Shown here piece by piece: positions 45,704-54,709 of a stretch of DNA of 64,000 nt (its first letter is position 1; each line of letters opens with the position of its first letter). The position numbers were made by a program, and so were the translations under genes. The notes beneath the pieces were generated by a model, which had not been told where the DNA came from, searched no databases, and saw only the letters and a list, made by a program, of their open reading frames with translations. The stretch spans positions 372,001 through 436,000 of the forward strand of contig NZ_JAULBC010000003.1 of the NCBI RefSeq assembly GCF_041060425.1, written 5' to 3'. The stretch comes from Danxiaibacter flavus (lineage in GTDB: Bacteria > Bacteroidota > Bacteroidia > Chitinophagales > Chitinophagaceae).

Positions 45704-48132
45704 GTTTAGCGCTCTATAAAAAGAAACGAGATTTTAAGCAAACAAAAGAACCGGAGGGAGCACAAGGGAAGCAAAATAAATTCCGTTTCGTAGTTCAGCG
45801 TCATGAAGCAACACGCCTTCACTATGATTTCAGGCTTGAGCTTGGTGGCGTGTTGAAAAGCTGGGCCGTGCCCAAAGGCCCTTCGCTTAATCCTACCCAA
45901 AAGCGCCTGGCAGTAATGGTAGAGGATCACCCTGTTGACTACATTACATTCAAAGGAAAAATTCCGGAAGGCAACTATGGCGCAGGCAATGTAGACATTT
46001 GGGATCATGGTACATTTGTTCCGGTAACCGAGGACCACGAGCCAATTACAGAAAAACAAGCACTTGCTGCAATAAAAAGAGGTCAATTGAAATTTGCCCT
46101 GAAAGGGAAAAAACTGAAGGGTGAATTTGCTTTGGTAAGATTAAAAGATGACGATAAAAACTGGTTGCTGATAAAACACAAGGATGATTACGCGGTAAAT
46201 ACCATATATAGCGCAGAGAATGATCTTGATGATGCTCCTGCTAAAAAGAACGTTGCCTCTATTCGTCATGGTAAAGCCAAACATGTAACAAAATACATTA
46301 AGCCGATGTTGGCTTCTATCACGAAGACACCATTTGATGATAAGGAATGGCTATTTGAAATAAAATGGGACGGATACAGGGCTATAGCAGAATGGAAAGA
46401 CGAAAAACTCAGGTTTTATTCCCGCAACGGAATAGATTTTACCGAACGTTTTCCATCCATCGCGAAAGAACTTGCAAAGCTCAAACATGATGTGGTTCTT
46501 GATGGTGAAGTTGTACTAATTAATGACAAGAATTTGCCTGATTTTCAAAAACTGCAGCATTATGAAAACCATCTTAATTATCCTTTGATCTATTATGTAT
46601 TTGATATCCTTGAACTGGAAGGAAAAGATACAAGAAAGCTGCCATTGACAGACAGAAAGCAGCTTGCAAAAAAGCTTCTGCAGAAAAATAAAGTAATTTG
46701 TTATTGTGACCATGTTGAGGATGCCGGTGTTGCCTTCTTCAACACCGCCAGGGAAAAAGGACTGGAAGGCATTATAGCCAAGAAAAAAGACAGTACATAC
46801 TCTGAAGGATACAGAAGCAGGGAATGGCTGAAAATAAAGAACGTGCAAAGCACAGAAGCTGTGATCGCAGGATATACAGCACCACGTGGCAGCAGAAAGA
46901 ATTTCGGATCACTGATACTGGCTTCAAAGAAAGGGAAAGGCTGGCAGTATCGGGGTCACGTTGGTACAGGCTTCAGCATTGAGTTATTGAAAGCCCTGAA
47001 AAAAACAATGGAACCATTGGAAACTGATGAGTCGCCCTTTGCTGAAAAGGTTCCGGTGAACGATGCAGTAACATGGCTAAAACCTAAGCTTGTAGCAGAC
47101 ATTGCCTATACAGAAGTTACAAGGGACGGTATCTTCAGACATCCTGCTTTTTTACGTTTACGTGATGAGAAAAAAGTTAAAAATATGAATGACGAAAGCG
47201 AAGCCGCAATTGAACCGCCGCAGAAAGATGAAGTCATCAAGGCCGGCGCGCAGAAAATAACCATCAGCAATTATCGCAAAATATTCTGGCCGGACGAGGG
47301 CTATACAAAGGGCGATGTAGCACATTATTATGAGCGTATGTCAAACTACATTCTTCCTCATTTGAAGAACAGGCCGTTGTCGTTGAAACGCAACCCCAAT
47401 GGTATTCGTGACGAAGGATTTTTTCACAAGGATGCCGGGGAGAATGCTCCCTCCTATGCAAAAGTATTTCCTGTTGAAAGTGCGAGCACCAACAAGACGA
47501 TCGATTATATCGTCTGCAACAACCTCGCGACGCTGTTATATCTCGCTAACCTTGGCTGTATTGAGATAAATCCATGGAATTCTACTATCCTGAAACCGGA
47601 TGCCCCTACGTGGATGGTAATAGATATTGATCCTTCACCTAAGAGTAAGTTTACGGAAGTTGTTGATGTTGCTTTGGCAACGAAGGAAGTTATGGACAAA
47701 CTTAAGATGGAGTGTTTTTGTAAAACATCCGGCGCAAGCGGATTACATGTGTATACTCCTTTGAAAAACAAATATGATTACAAGCAGGTCAGAGATTTTG
47801 CGCAGATCATCGCAGGCATGGTAGTAGAAATGCTGCCTGATACATCCAGCATTGAAAGATCACTAAGTAAGCGTGGCTCCAAGATCTATGTTGATTATCT
47901 TCAAAACAGCCAGGGGCAAACGCTTGCTTGTGCATATAGCTTGCGGCCAAAAAAAGGCGCAACAGTTTCAACTCCACTGGAATGGAAAGAAGTCAATCAC
48001 GATTTGCATCCATCGCAATTCACCATCGACAATATTTTTGAACGTGTAGAAAAGAAAGGCGATCTGTTTAGCAAGGTAATTACGGGAAGTAATGATATGC
48101 TGAAAGCCTTAAAACTAATTGATAAGGGATAA
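45700..48132 (+). CDS. ligD: multifunctional DNA ligase D
   Basis: 810 residues. Order: 3'-phosphoesterase domain (about 20-160, RHEATRLHYDFRLELGGVLKSWAVPKGPS; the His and Asp motif residues are present), ATP-dependent ligase (about 205-510, nucleotidyl Lys222 in EIKWDGYR, VLDGEVV, EGIIAKKKDS, SREWLKIK) and polymerase/primase domain (about 540-810, TKGDVAHYYERM, LKRNPNGI, MVIDIDPSP with catalytic Asp pair, SGASGLHVY). PE-LIG-POL order as in Pseudomonas. With Ku it makes a self-sufficient NHEJ pathway. Confidence 0.97.
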   Translation: MSLALYKKKRDFKQTKEPEGAQGKQNKFRFVVQRHEATRLHYDFRLELGGVLKSWAVPKGPSLNPTQKRLAVMVEDHPVDYITFKGKIPEGNYGAGNVDIWDHGTFVPVTEDHEPITEKQALAAIKRGQLKFALKGKKLKGEFALVRLKDDDKNWLLIKHKDDYAVNTIYSAENDLDDAPAKKNVASIRHGKAKHVTKYIKPMLASITKTPFDDKEWLFEIKWDGYRAIAEWKDEKLRFYSRNGIDFTERFPSIAKELAKLKHDVVLDGEVVLINDKNLPDFQKLQHYENHLNYPLIYYVFDILELEGKDTRKLPLTDRKQLAKKLLQKNKVICYCDHVEDAGVAFFNTAREKGLEGIIAKKKDSTYSEGYRSREWLKIKNVQSTEAVIAGYTAPRGSRKNFGSLILASKKGKGWQYRGHVGTGFSIELLKALKKTMEPLETDESPFAEKVPVNDAVTWLKPKLVADIAYTEVTRDGIFRHPAFLRLRDEKKVKNMNDESEAAIEPPQKDEVIKAGAQKITISNYRKIFWPDEGYTKGDVAHYYERMSNYILPHLKNRPLSLKRNPNGIRDEGFFHKDAGENAPSYAKVFPVESASTNKTIDYIVCNNLATLLYLANLGCIEINPWNSTILKPDAPTWMVIDIDPSPKSKFTEVVDVALATKEVMDKLKMECFCKTSGASGLHVYTPLKNKYDYKQVRDFAQIIAGMVVEMLPDTSSIERSLSKRGSKIYVDYLQNSQGQTLACAYSLRPKKGATVSTPLEWKEVNHDLHPSQFTIDNIFERVEKKGDLFSKVITGSNDMLKALKLIDKG

Positions 48133-48535
48133 TTGACAATTGAAAATGAAGGCCTCTGTGGTTGTAGCGCTAAAGCTTATGAAAAGGCAAGTCGTCTGCA
48201 AGTAGCAACGTTAACGGCGTTTAATTTTATTAAGGAGATAAGCAGAAGTTATGCAATCCCGAAGGGATGGAATTATTATAGAGGAGAAGATACATCTTTA
48301 TTTAACCCCGACGGGGTGACATAATAAAATGTCACCCCGTCGGGGTTTGATGGCGTGGGTCCGGACTTTGCTATAATAATTCCATCCCTTCGGGATTAGG
48401 ATTAGTTCGGCAAAAGTCAGCCCTAACTTTTATCCGACAAGGATCGCGACCCAACCTGTTTAGATTTAGTGTAACAATAATGATTGAAAATTGAAAATGA
48501 AAGGCCTTCTTGTTGTTGCCTTTGGGTCTCACTAA
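48128..48535. repeat. direct ATTGAAAATGAA repeats around the palindromic element
   Basis: TTGACAATTGAAAATGAAGG (48132-48151) and TTGAAAATTGAAAATGAAAG (48483-48502), each followed by a GGCCT...TTGT-type segment, flank the nested palindrome. The rest of the gap between ligD and the esterase holds no supported ORF. Confidence 0.5.
48255..48397. repeat. nested palindromic element, copy 1
   Basis: Outer perfect 26-bp inverted repeat (48255-48280 with 48372-48397; begins AATCCCGAAGGGATGG). Inside, a perfect 19-bp inverted repeat (48304-48322 with 48329-48347; begins AACCCCGACGGGG) with a 6-base AT loop. Each arm itself holds a small hairpin (ATCCC-GAA-GGGAT, ACCCC-GA-CGGGGT). A second copy is at 52757-52921. 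Confidence 0.9.
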
Positions 48536-48618
48536 TAATTCGATCGTGCACCGAAGCATCTATTCATTCGCATATCTGCACATTTCCCATTTGCACATTT
48601 TCAATTTTCCCTTTCCAA

Positions 48619-50580
48619 TTATCCATTAACTAAAAAGTGTACGATCCTGCACGCATTGCCTTTGCTTTTAGCGTCTTTGCTGTCAGCGATTTTTATATGC
48701 AAAGTGTGATTCGTATTCTTTAACTCACTTCCGAGTAATAAGTACCACGGCAAATGAAGCAAATTACTCCATTGCGTATAAAGGTTGATGGTTTTGGGAG
48801 CGCCATTATCAATTGAATAAGTGATCATTCCTGCATCGCTTCCTGAGACTATCGCAATACCAACAGCATTGCCCTTGAATTTAAAAGACAAAACTGCACC
48901 TGGCTTGTCGCCAACCAAAACAGGCATATGCGCAAAGCCATCACGAGTGGACAGACCATCAGAAGGTTCCCAATTTTCATCAATCTTCCAGCCGTTGTCT
49001 GTACCTGCTTTGTGTATATCCACATATCCTCCGTTATCAATGCTCTGTTTAGTTAACGGAGCTGCCATTGTTGTTTGAGAGGACTGTTTGTTCAAATTGT
49101 TATCATTAAAGCAATTATTCAGCAGCGTTTTAATGGTAGCAGCGTAAAGCTCCTGTCCGTAAGGTGATGGATGCACATCTTTAAAATCATACGTCCAGGT
49201 AAATTCTTTATTACGGATCTTATCATGCACTTCTTTCGCCATATTTAAAGACGGCAGTCCATAATGTGCTGCAACCCGTTCCAGGTTTGCAATTTCAACA
49301 GGCGTAATGCCTTTGCCATAATCATCATTCTTCTGTTCATCAGCAAATGACATCAGCACAATATCCATTTGAGGATTGGTTCTCCTAGCGTGTCTCACAA
49401 TCCCTTCCAGCGCCAGCATTTGTGTCAGACTATCAGTTCCGTTAACACGATCATTTACAGCTGTCTCAACAAACAACAGATCAACCTTACCGGAGTCCAG
49501 CACATCTCTTTGTAAACGGAATGAATGAGGAAGGCTGCCCAGCGAAGGAATACCGGCAGCAATAAAATGAAACTTTGTATCCGGATAGTGCTCCTTCAGG
49601 TACCTGCATATTTTATCGCGCCATCCCGGGTTGTAGGTAATAGATCCGCCGAGAAAGGCAACGGTTGCCTCCTTGTTGTTGTGGATGGCATTAAAGCTGT
49701 TTTGTAGCCCATTTCTTTTGTTCACATAAGGCCCATACGGCAATCTGTCATTTGCAGGATATGCGTTTTGTGCAATAAAATCAGCCCATTTGCCCGCGTG
49801 TTCAATAGGGAAATGATGCCCGCTCAGCTCCTGCGGTCCCATTGTTACCGGGTAAATGGACATTGGCCCACCGAGGGCTGTATAACGTTGTGCAAGCATA
49901 TAAGTATTCTCGTCAGATGGCAATAACCTGTCATCGTAACCTATAACGTGCAGCACTGGAATTTTGAAAGCGGCCATTCCCTCAAGATTATCAACAGGGT
50001 TATCTTTAAATAGCAACGCCTGCTGTTCCGTTAAAGAAAATATCTGCAGGAACTGATTCCAGCATGTGCTGTCGCCTGGGCCTTTCCCTTTGCCGCCGGG
50101 CCAGCTTTTGATATCGCAGACAGGAGCTTCAGCATAAATACAATTAACCTTATCAGGATTTCTTTTTGCCCACGCATAAGCATACAATCCACCTCTGCTA
50201 ACAGCTTCCAGGGCAACAGTATGGGCAAATGAAACTGAATCGGTCAGATATTGATATAGCTTATTGTACAGGCGCATTGCCGAAGGACTTCCATATTGAT
50301 TGTCAACATTCAGAAAAACAATGTGAAATCCTTTTGCCAGTAAGAGGCTGTCCATTTCCGTGTGCCAGTCAGGAAAAGACGTTCTCCAAACCCAGGGATT
50401 GCCCGGTAATGCTTTTGCAGGCTTTACATAATAAGCAGCATGATCTTCCAGCAGAAAATTTACTCTTGCAAAACCTTTCCATTTGTCAGTGTGAAAACTT
50501 ACCGGATGTTGGCAGAACGAGAAAAAAGATACGCATGCTAAAAAAATAACGCAACAAAATCTTGCGACAGTATATTTCAT
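48619..50580 (-). CDS. secreted alpha/beta-hydrolase + SGNH esterase fusion
   Basis: 653 residues. Signal peptide (1-23). Domain 1 (about 30-285), alpha/beta-hydrolase: VALEAVSRGGLYAYAWAKRNPDKV (G-x-S-x-G-like S-R-G-G elbow), VLHVIGYDDRLLP and LSGHHFPIEH (late His). Domain 2 (about 305-490), SGNH/GDSL hydrolase: VAFLGGSITYNPGW (block I Ser), AAGIPSLGS, VNDRVNG (block III Asn) and DVHPSPYGQELYA (block V Asp-x-x-His). Domain 3 (about 510-653), a beta-sandwich like those beside SGNH esterases (GDKPGAVLSFKFKGNAVGIAIVSGSDAG). Probably a double polysaccharide esterase. Stands alone. Confidence 0.88.
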   Translation of the reverse strand: MKYTVARFCCVIFLACVSFFSFCQHPVSFHTDKWKGFARVNFLLEDHAAYYVKPAKALPGNPWVWRTSFPDWHTEMDSLLLAKGFHIVFLNVDNQYGSPSAMRLYNKLYQYLTDSVSFAHTVALEAVSRGGLYAYAWAKRNPDKVNCIYAEAPVCDIKSWPGGKGKGPGDSTCWNQFLQIFSLTEQQALLFKDNPVDNLEGMAAFKIPVLHVIGYDDRLLPSDENTYMLAQRYTALGGPMSIYPVTMGPQELSGHHFPIEHAGKWADFIAQNAYPANDRLPYGPYVNKRNGLQNSFNAIHNNKEATVAFLGGSITYNPGWRDKICRYLKEHYPDTKFHFIAAGIPSLGSLPHSFRLQRDVLDSGKVDLLFVETAVNDRVNGTDSLTQMLALEGIVRHARRTNPQMDIVLMSFADEQKNDDYGKGITPVEIANLERVAAHYGLPSLNMAKEVHDKIRNKEFTWTYDFKDVHPSPYGQELYAATIKTLLNNCFNDNNLNKQSSQTTMAAPLTKQSIDNGGYVDIHKAGTDNGWKIDENWEPSDGLSTRDGFAHMPVLVGDKPGAVLSFKFKGNAVGIAIVSGSDAGMITYSIDNGAPKTINLYTQWSNLLHLPWYLLLGSELKNTNHTLHIKIADSKDAKSKGNACRIVHFLVNG

Positions 50581-50730
50581 GCAGATTGATATTTATTCAG
50601 GTATGATGCTTTAAAAGCAATATGGCGAAGCGAATTTAAATCCAATCCGATAAAAAATATAAACAAGGGTGAAGTAAATTTGACTGAATTTCCGGAACTA
50701 CTGTCAATATCTTCTTAAAAATTATCACTC

Positions 50731-50829
50731 ATGGAAATCAACGAGCAACTTGCTAATCGCGTGAGAGCATTAATTGCAGCCAAAGAAAACAATATTGAGG
50801 AATGTACGATGTTAGATGTACGATGTTAG
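50731..50829 (+). pseudogene. truncated gene start cut by a heptamer array
   Basis: ATG at 50731 opens 24 plausible codons (MEINEQLANRVRALIAAKEN, then NIEE), which look like the first helix of a small helix-turn-helix regulator. The frame then runs into TGTACGATGTTAGATGTACG repeat words and stops. No continuation is found after the array. It is probably a remnant; the XRE-type reading is a guess from 24 residues. Confidence 0.4.
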
Positions 50830-51050
50830 ATGTCAGGACACGACAAAGTTTTGACTAATTATGTGCATATAATAAATTATACCTCAACAAATCAGGCATC
50901 CGGCATCCTTTACATCGTACATCGTACATCTAACATCGTACATCTAACATCGTACATCTTACATCTTACATCTTACATCTTACATCGTACATCTTACATC
51001 GTACATCTTACATCGTACATCTAAAATCGTACATCGTACATCTTACATTA
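50803..51050. repeat. heptamer array TACATC(G/T), with inverted copies
   Basis: Positions 50911-51050 are exactly twenty 7-bp units of TACATCG/TACATCT/AACATCG. Positions 50803-50830 are four units in the reverse orientation (TGTACGA, TGTTAGA alternating). The 80 bases between could form a loop. The array ends 2 bases before the stop codon of the minus-strand DUF5009 gene. Confidence 0.9.
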
Positions 51051-51052
51051 CC

Positions 51053-52231
51053 TCACACCCTCAAGAACACTTTCTTCCTATACATAAAATACAGGAACAG
51101 CCATTTAAGAAGCACGTAAGTAATTGCTAAGACTACAGCGTTAAACGGATTTCCTACCAGTTGTCCCAGCCATTTAAAGAAGCCGTTGTTGGAGTATTCC
51201 CAGTTAATAAAATGCTCGGACATATATATCAAAATAGAGTTCATTCCGATTATGCGGAAAAAGAATGCCCAGTTTTTATAACCCTTTACATCTATAATAA
51301 AATAAAAGATTGACAGAAACAGCAGGCTTATGCCACCTACGTGAAACACAAATGAGCTGGTCCAAAGATTTTTATTAATCGGGAAATCAAGGTTCCAGAT
51401 TTGTGCAATAACAAGACATATGACCCCGGCAATGGCTAACCGTAAGGCCTTTGTGTTGCCGCTAACATCTTTTCTTTTCAGATAATTACCAGCCATTATT
51501 CCCAGTAATCCGGTGCCAATGGCAGGAATAGTTGACGTTAAACCTTCGGGATCATGAATCCCCAGGTATAGTTTGCCCGGCATCAGCAGGCGGTCAATGT
51601 ATGAAGCAAAATTTCCCTCCATCGTCAGGTCGCCTGTGGGAAAACCAGGTGCGGAGTTGAATTTGAGCAATAGCCAGTAACCTGTTACCAGCGAGAAAAA
51701 CCAGATCAGCTGGCCTCTTTGCTTGGTATACAGGTATATTATGTTCGCAAACATATATGCCAGCCCGATGCGTCCCAATACGCTTCCGAACCGCACTTCT
51801 GCAATGGGCTTTATCTGCAGGCCGTTGTTATAAATAATACCGAGTAGTACAAGTAACAAACCTCTTCTTATTACGCGCCACAACAACTGTTGCCGGCTTT
51901 TGCCTTTTTCAAGTTCCTTGCCGACAGAAAAAGGTGTTGCTACGCCCGCAAGGAAAAGAAATAGCGGAAATATAAGGTCATACATGTGAAAACCGTTCCA
52001 CGCGGGATGTGTAAGCTGGTTAGCAACTGCACCCCAAAATGGTGAACCTGTTGCTTTTGAGAGTTCATGAAAAATGCTTTCCGCACCCATTATCCAAAAC
52101 ATGTCGAAGCCACGTAATGCATCCAACGAATAAAGGCGCTGATTAATAAAATTGCTTGCTGAAGAAGGTTGTGTTGATACGGGTGGTGCCTTCATTTCGG
52201 CCATGGAAATGTCAGCTTGTCTTGGTTCCAT
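51053..52231 (-). CDS. HGSNAT-like membrane acyltransferase (DUF5009 / COG4299)
   Basis: 392 residues with about ten transmembrane helices. RLYSLDALRGFDMFWIMG is the signature start of the family, with GFHMYDLIFPLFLFLAGVATPFSV (catalytic-type His/Asp region), VLGRIGLAYMFANIIYL, STIPAIGTGLLGIMAGNYL and IIGMNSILIYMSEHF. Relatives include human heparan-alpha-glucosaminide N-acetyltransferase, which transfers acetyl across a membrane to an amino sugar. About 28 polar residues precede the first helix, so an internal start is possible (next Met is residue 10). Single gene. Confidence 0.88.
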   Translation of the reverse strand: MEPRQADISMAEMKAPPVSTQPSSASNFINQRLYSLDALRGFDMFWIMGAESIFHELSKATGSPFWGAVANQLTHPAWNGFHMYDLIFPLFLFLAGVATPFSVGKELEKGKSRQQLLWRVIRRGLLLVLLGIIYNNGLQIKPIAEVRFGSVLGRIGLAYMFANIIYLYTKQRGQLIWFFSLVTGYWLLLKFNSAPGFPTGDLTMEGNFASYIDRLLMPGKLYLGIHDPEGLTSTIPAIGTGLLGIMAGNYLKRKDVSGNTKALRLAIAGVICLVIAQIWNLDFPINKNLWTSSFVFHVGGISLLFLSIFYFIIDVKGYKNWAFFFRIIGMNSILIYMSEHFINWEYSNNGFFKWLGQLVGNPFNAVVLAITYVLLKWLFLYFMYRKKVFLRV

Positions 52232-52418
52232 TGTTGTTTGTTTAGTGTTCTTATTCGGTTACAGTAGCAGGGTTCTTAAAGATAACTATTTTGACCACCC
52301 AAATAACGGGAAAACATTTTTTTGAATAAAAAAAGTTAATGGAGGAACGGGTGAAGATTCGGAATAGGGTGTAAGGTGAAATGTAGAACATCCGGCATCT
52401 AAAGTGCAATAACTGGTG

Positions 52419-52547
52419 CTATTTGGCAATCCGGTACATAACGGCCAGCCATATAAGACCCTTAACAAGGAAAAACATAAAGCCCCAGAACCCGAGCTTT
52501 TTCAGCCACAACAGTAATTTGTTCTTATGTTTTTTATCCTGAATCAA
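52419..52547 (-). CDS. 42-residue membrane peptide (hypothetical), TTG start
   Basis: Short frame of 42 codons: a basic, amphipathic N-terminus (QDKKHKNKLLLWLKKLGFWG) followed by one hydrophobic helix (FMFFLVKGLIWLAVMYRIAK). An in-frame TAG lies 9 codons upstream of the TTG, so TTG at 52547 is the only reasonable start. Small Bacteroidota peptides with LKKLGxWGFxFFLxKGLIWL wording look familiar, which supports a real gene, but no function is known. It lies on the same strand as, and about 190 bp upstream of, the DUF5009 gene. Confidence 0.5.
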   Translation of the reverse strand: MIQDKKHKNKLLLWLKKLGFWGFMFFLVKGLIWLAVMYRIAK

Positions 52548-52756
52548 TAGCTGATTATTTGGAAAGCAAAGCTACTCTTTACTTCTGATTGTCGTTTTCC
52601 GTATAGGAAATTTATCAGTGCAGCATAAATTGACAAAGCATAAAAACGGGCGATAAAGAACCATTATTGTCCGATTAACAGTGAAACAGTATTTTAATTA
52701 ACAACGGAGAGATTAATCAATCTAATTTTATTCGGAAGAATAAGCTCAATTTATTC

Positions 52757-52921
52757 AATCCCGAAGGGATGAAATTATTATAGTAATGCGTAAATTATTT
52801 ATTCAAACCCTGAAAGGGTGGCATAGTATAATGTCAACCCCTGCCCGTCCGGTCAGGCGGGCTTTGGGTTTTAAATACCGCCGTCTATTTCATTCTATAA
52901 TAATTTCATCCCTCCGGGATT
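52757..52921. repeat. nested palindromic element, copy 2, with internal insertion
   Basis: Outer 27-bp inverted repeat (52757-52783 with 52895-52921, one mismatch) with the same AATCCCGAAGGGATG start as copy 1. The inner repeat (AAACCCTGAAAGGGTGGCAT) is interrupted on its right side by a 21-base GC-rich near-palindrome (CTGCCCGTCCGGTCAGGCGG). Around it, AATCGGACAATAATG occurs inverted (52663-52677 and 53126-53140). The whole 52548-53233 gap otherwise shows no gene. Confidence 0.88.
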
Positions 52922-53233
52922 GGGTTAACCAGCGCTAAAATGTTTCTTCGTATGGGTTATTATTAATCACGTCTGTTCACTAAAAGCCCACGTGCCAGGA
53001 TCGGATATTTTTTCTCTTGGCAACCCCTGATTTTGAAACATCGGATACTCTTCTTATTTAGATGTAGCTTAAGCTCATCTGCTACTGTGATCTAAGAAGG
53101 TTTTAGACTCATTTTGTTCAAATTTTAATCGGACAATAATGATAAAGAACGCTTGACGATTCCTCTAATTGTAATCTAAAAGGTTGACATTTCAATATTT
53201 ATCTATTACATTTAAACTGCTAACCATAACCTT

Positions 53234-54706
53234 ATGCTTAAAATTGAAGATTTCACAAACAACCCTGATGTAAAAGAATGCGTTGAACGGCTAGAACGGG
53301 AGTTCGGCAGCAATGGACGGCCATTTGTTGTTTCTGATGTGTTGGACAGTGAGAACCATCAATACGTTAACCTGGTACAAAAAGGCGGTGGCGTATTGGG
53401 CGTGGCACTTGTAGGTTATACTTATATACTTGAATACATGGGTATAAGGTTTATGCGCCTGGCAGGTACGAGCGCCGGAGCCATCAACACATCGCTAATG
53501 ACTGTGATAGGCCGGAAAGAAGAAGCCAAATCCGACAAGGTTTTGGATGCCATCTGCAAACTCAATTTTTTTAACCTGGTAGACGGCCACCCGGTCGCAA
53601 GAATGCTCATCAAAAATTTTATCACTAACACAGATTTTAACAGCAACGTAAAAAAATGGATAGCGGGGATCGTGATTACGCTGCTCTTTTTTGTTACCGG
53701 TGATTTCGTGTGCCTGGGCCTGCAAAAGGCTGTACCCTGGGTATCCGTTCTTACCAAAACATTTTTTATTCTTACAGGTTTCTTCTTATTGATCCTTGCG
53801 GTCTTGCTTGTTTATATTTCAACTTTATTGAAGCGTTTAAAGAACTCAGGTTTTGGGATCAACCCGGGCGATTACTTTTATGACTGGATAAAACAACAAT
53901 TGCAGGCAAATGGAGTTCATACCGTTGATGACCTGAACAAAAAAGCTGCCCAGGAAATAAATGGATTGTATTTGCGTGTGCCGCACGAGGAAGGAATAGC
54001 CGATCTTAAAGGGGATGTTACCTTTATTACCTCTGAGCTGGTTACTGAAAACAAAATACAGTTCCCGGCAATGTGCAACCTGTTTAGGAAAGCGGGCGAC
54101 ATAAACAGTTTACAACCTGCAGGCTTTATCAGAGCCTCAATGTCTATTCCGGTGTTCTTCGAATCTTATTTTATTAACGATATACCGTGTACTGATCAGG
54201 ATATAAAAGATGTCTGGTTGAAAACCTTTGGAGAAACTGATCCTCCTTCAACTGCAAGATTTGTTGACGGCGGCATTCTATCCAACTTTCCGATAAACCT
54301 GTTTTACAATCCAAAAGTGCTTTTTCCCAGGCTGCCCTCATTCGGTATAGACCTGGATGATACTAAACCGGATGACAGCGCAAAAACGGCTGAGAACTGG
54401 AGTTTGGCGGGTTATTTCGGCCGCATGTTCAACACGATCAGGTTTTACTACGACAAAGATTTCCTGATAAAGAATCAGTTTTTCAAAAAAGGGATCGGAA
54501 CAATACAGCTGGCCGATTTCAACTGGCTTAATTTCTTTATTACGGATAAAGATAAGATTGAGATGTTTGTTCGCGGAGCAAAAGCTGCGACTGATTTTTT
54601 AATACAGTTTGACTGGGATGCGTATAAGAATGAACGCTCAGATATGCAGCAAAAATTGCTTAGCGAACAAAAAACTTCTGAAAGTAAATCACGTGTAATT
54701 ATTTAA
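53234..54706 (+). CDS. patatin-like phospholipase with membrane insertion
   Basis: 490 residues. Patatin core: VNLVQKGGGVLGVALVGYTYILE (oxyanion loop), nucleophile Ser80 in LAGTSAGAIN, and catalytic Asp345 in VDGGILSNFPINLFY. Between these, about residues 135-200, are two strongly hydrophobic helices (WIAGIVITLLFFVTGDFVCLG and FFILTGFFLLILAVLLVYIST), which split the domain and would anchor it in the membrane. Lipid acyl hydrolase, likely facing the cytoplasm. A five-helix membrane protein follows after 3 bp. Confidence 0.88.
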   Translation: MLKIEDFTNNPDVKECVERLEREFGSNGRPFVVSDVLDSENHQYVNLVQKGGGVLGVALVGYTYILEYMGIRFMRLAGTSAGAINTSLMTVIGRKEEAKSDKVLDAICKLNFFNLVDGHPVARMLIKNFITNTDFNSNVKKWIAGIVITLLFFVTGDFVCLGLQKAVPWVSVLTKTFFILTGFFLLILAVLLVYISTLLKRLKNSGFGINPGDYFYDWIKQQLQANGVHTVDDLNKKAAQEINGLYLRVPHEEGIADLKGDVTFITSELVTENKIQFPAMCNLFRKAGDINSLQPAGFIRASMSIPVFFESYFINDIPCTDQDIKDVWLKTFGETDPPSTARFVDGGILSNFPINLFYNPKVLFPRLPSFGIDLDDTKPDDSAKTAENWSLAGYFGRMFNTIRFYYDKDFLIKNQFFKKGIGTIQLADFNWLNFFITDKDKIEMFVRGAKAATDFLIQFDWDAYKNERSDMQQKLLSEQKTSESKSRVII

Positions 54707-54709
54707 CAT

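Noticed and set aside
48133..48324. 63-codon frame right after ligD
   Set aside because: It runs through the direct repeat and into the nested palindrome, lacks a ribosome site and shows no protein-like pattern.
50911..51050. Regular repeat that could be taken for a CRISPR array
   Set aside because: Units are 7 bp, contiguous, with no spacers and no cas genes nearby. The same holds for the octamers at 13050-13137.
52286..52468. 60-codon minus-strand frame upstream of the DUF5009 gene
   Set aside because: Overlaps the better-supported 42-residue membrane peptide in another frame and has no family-like pattern.
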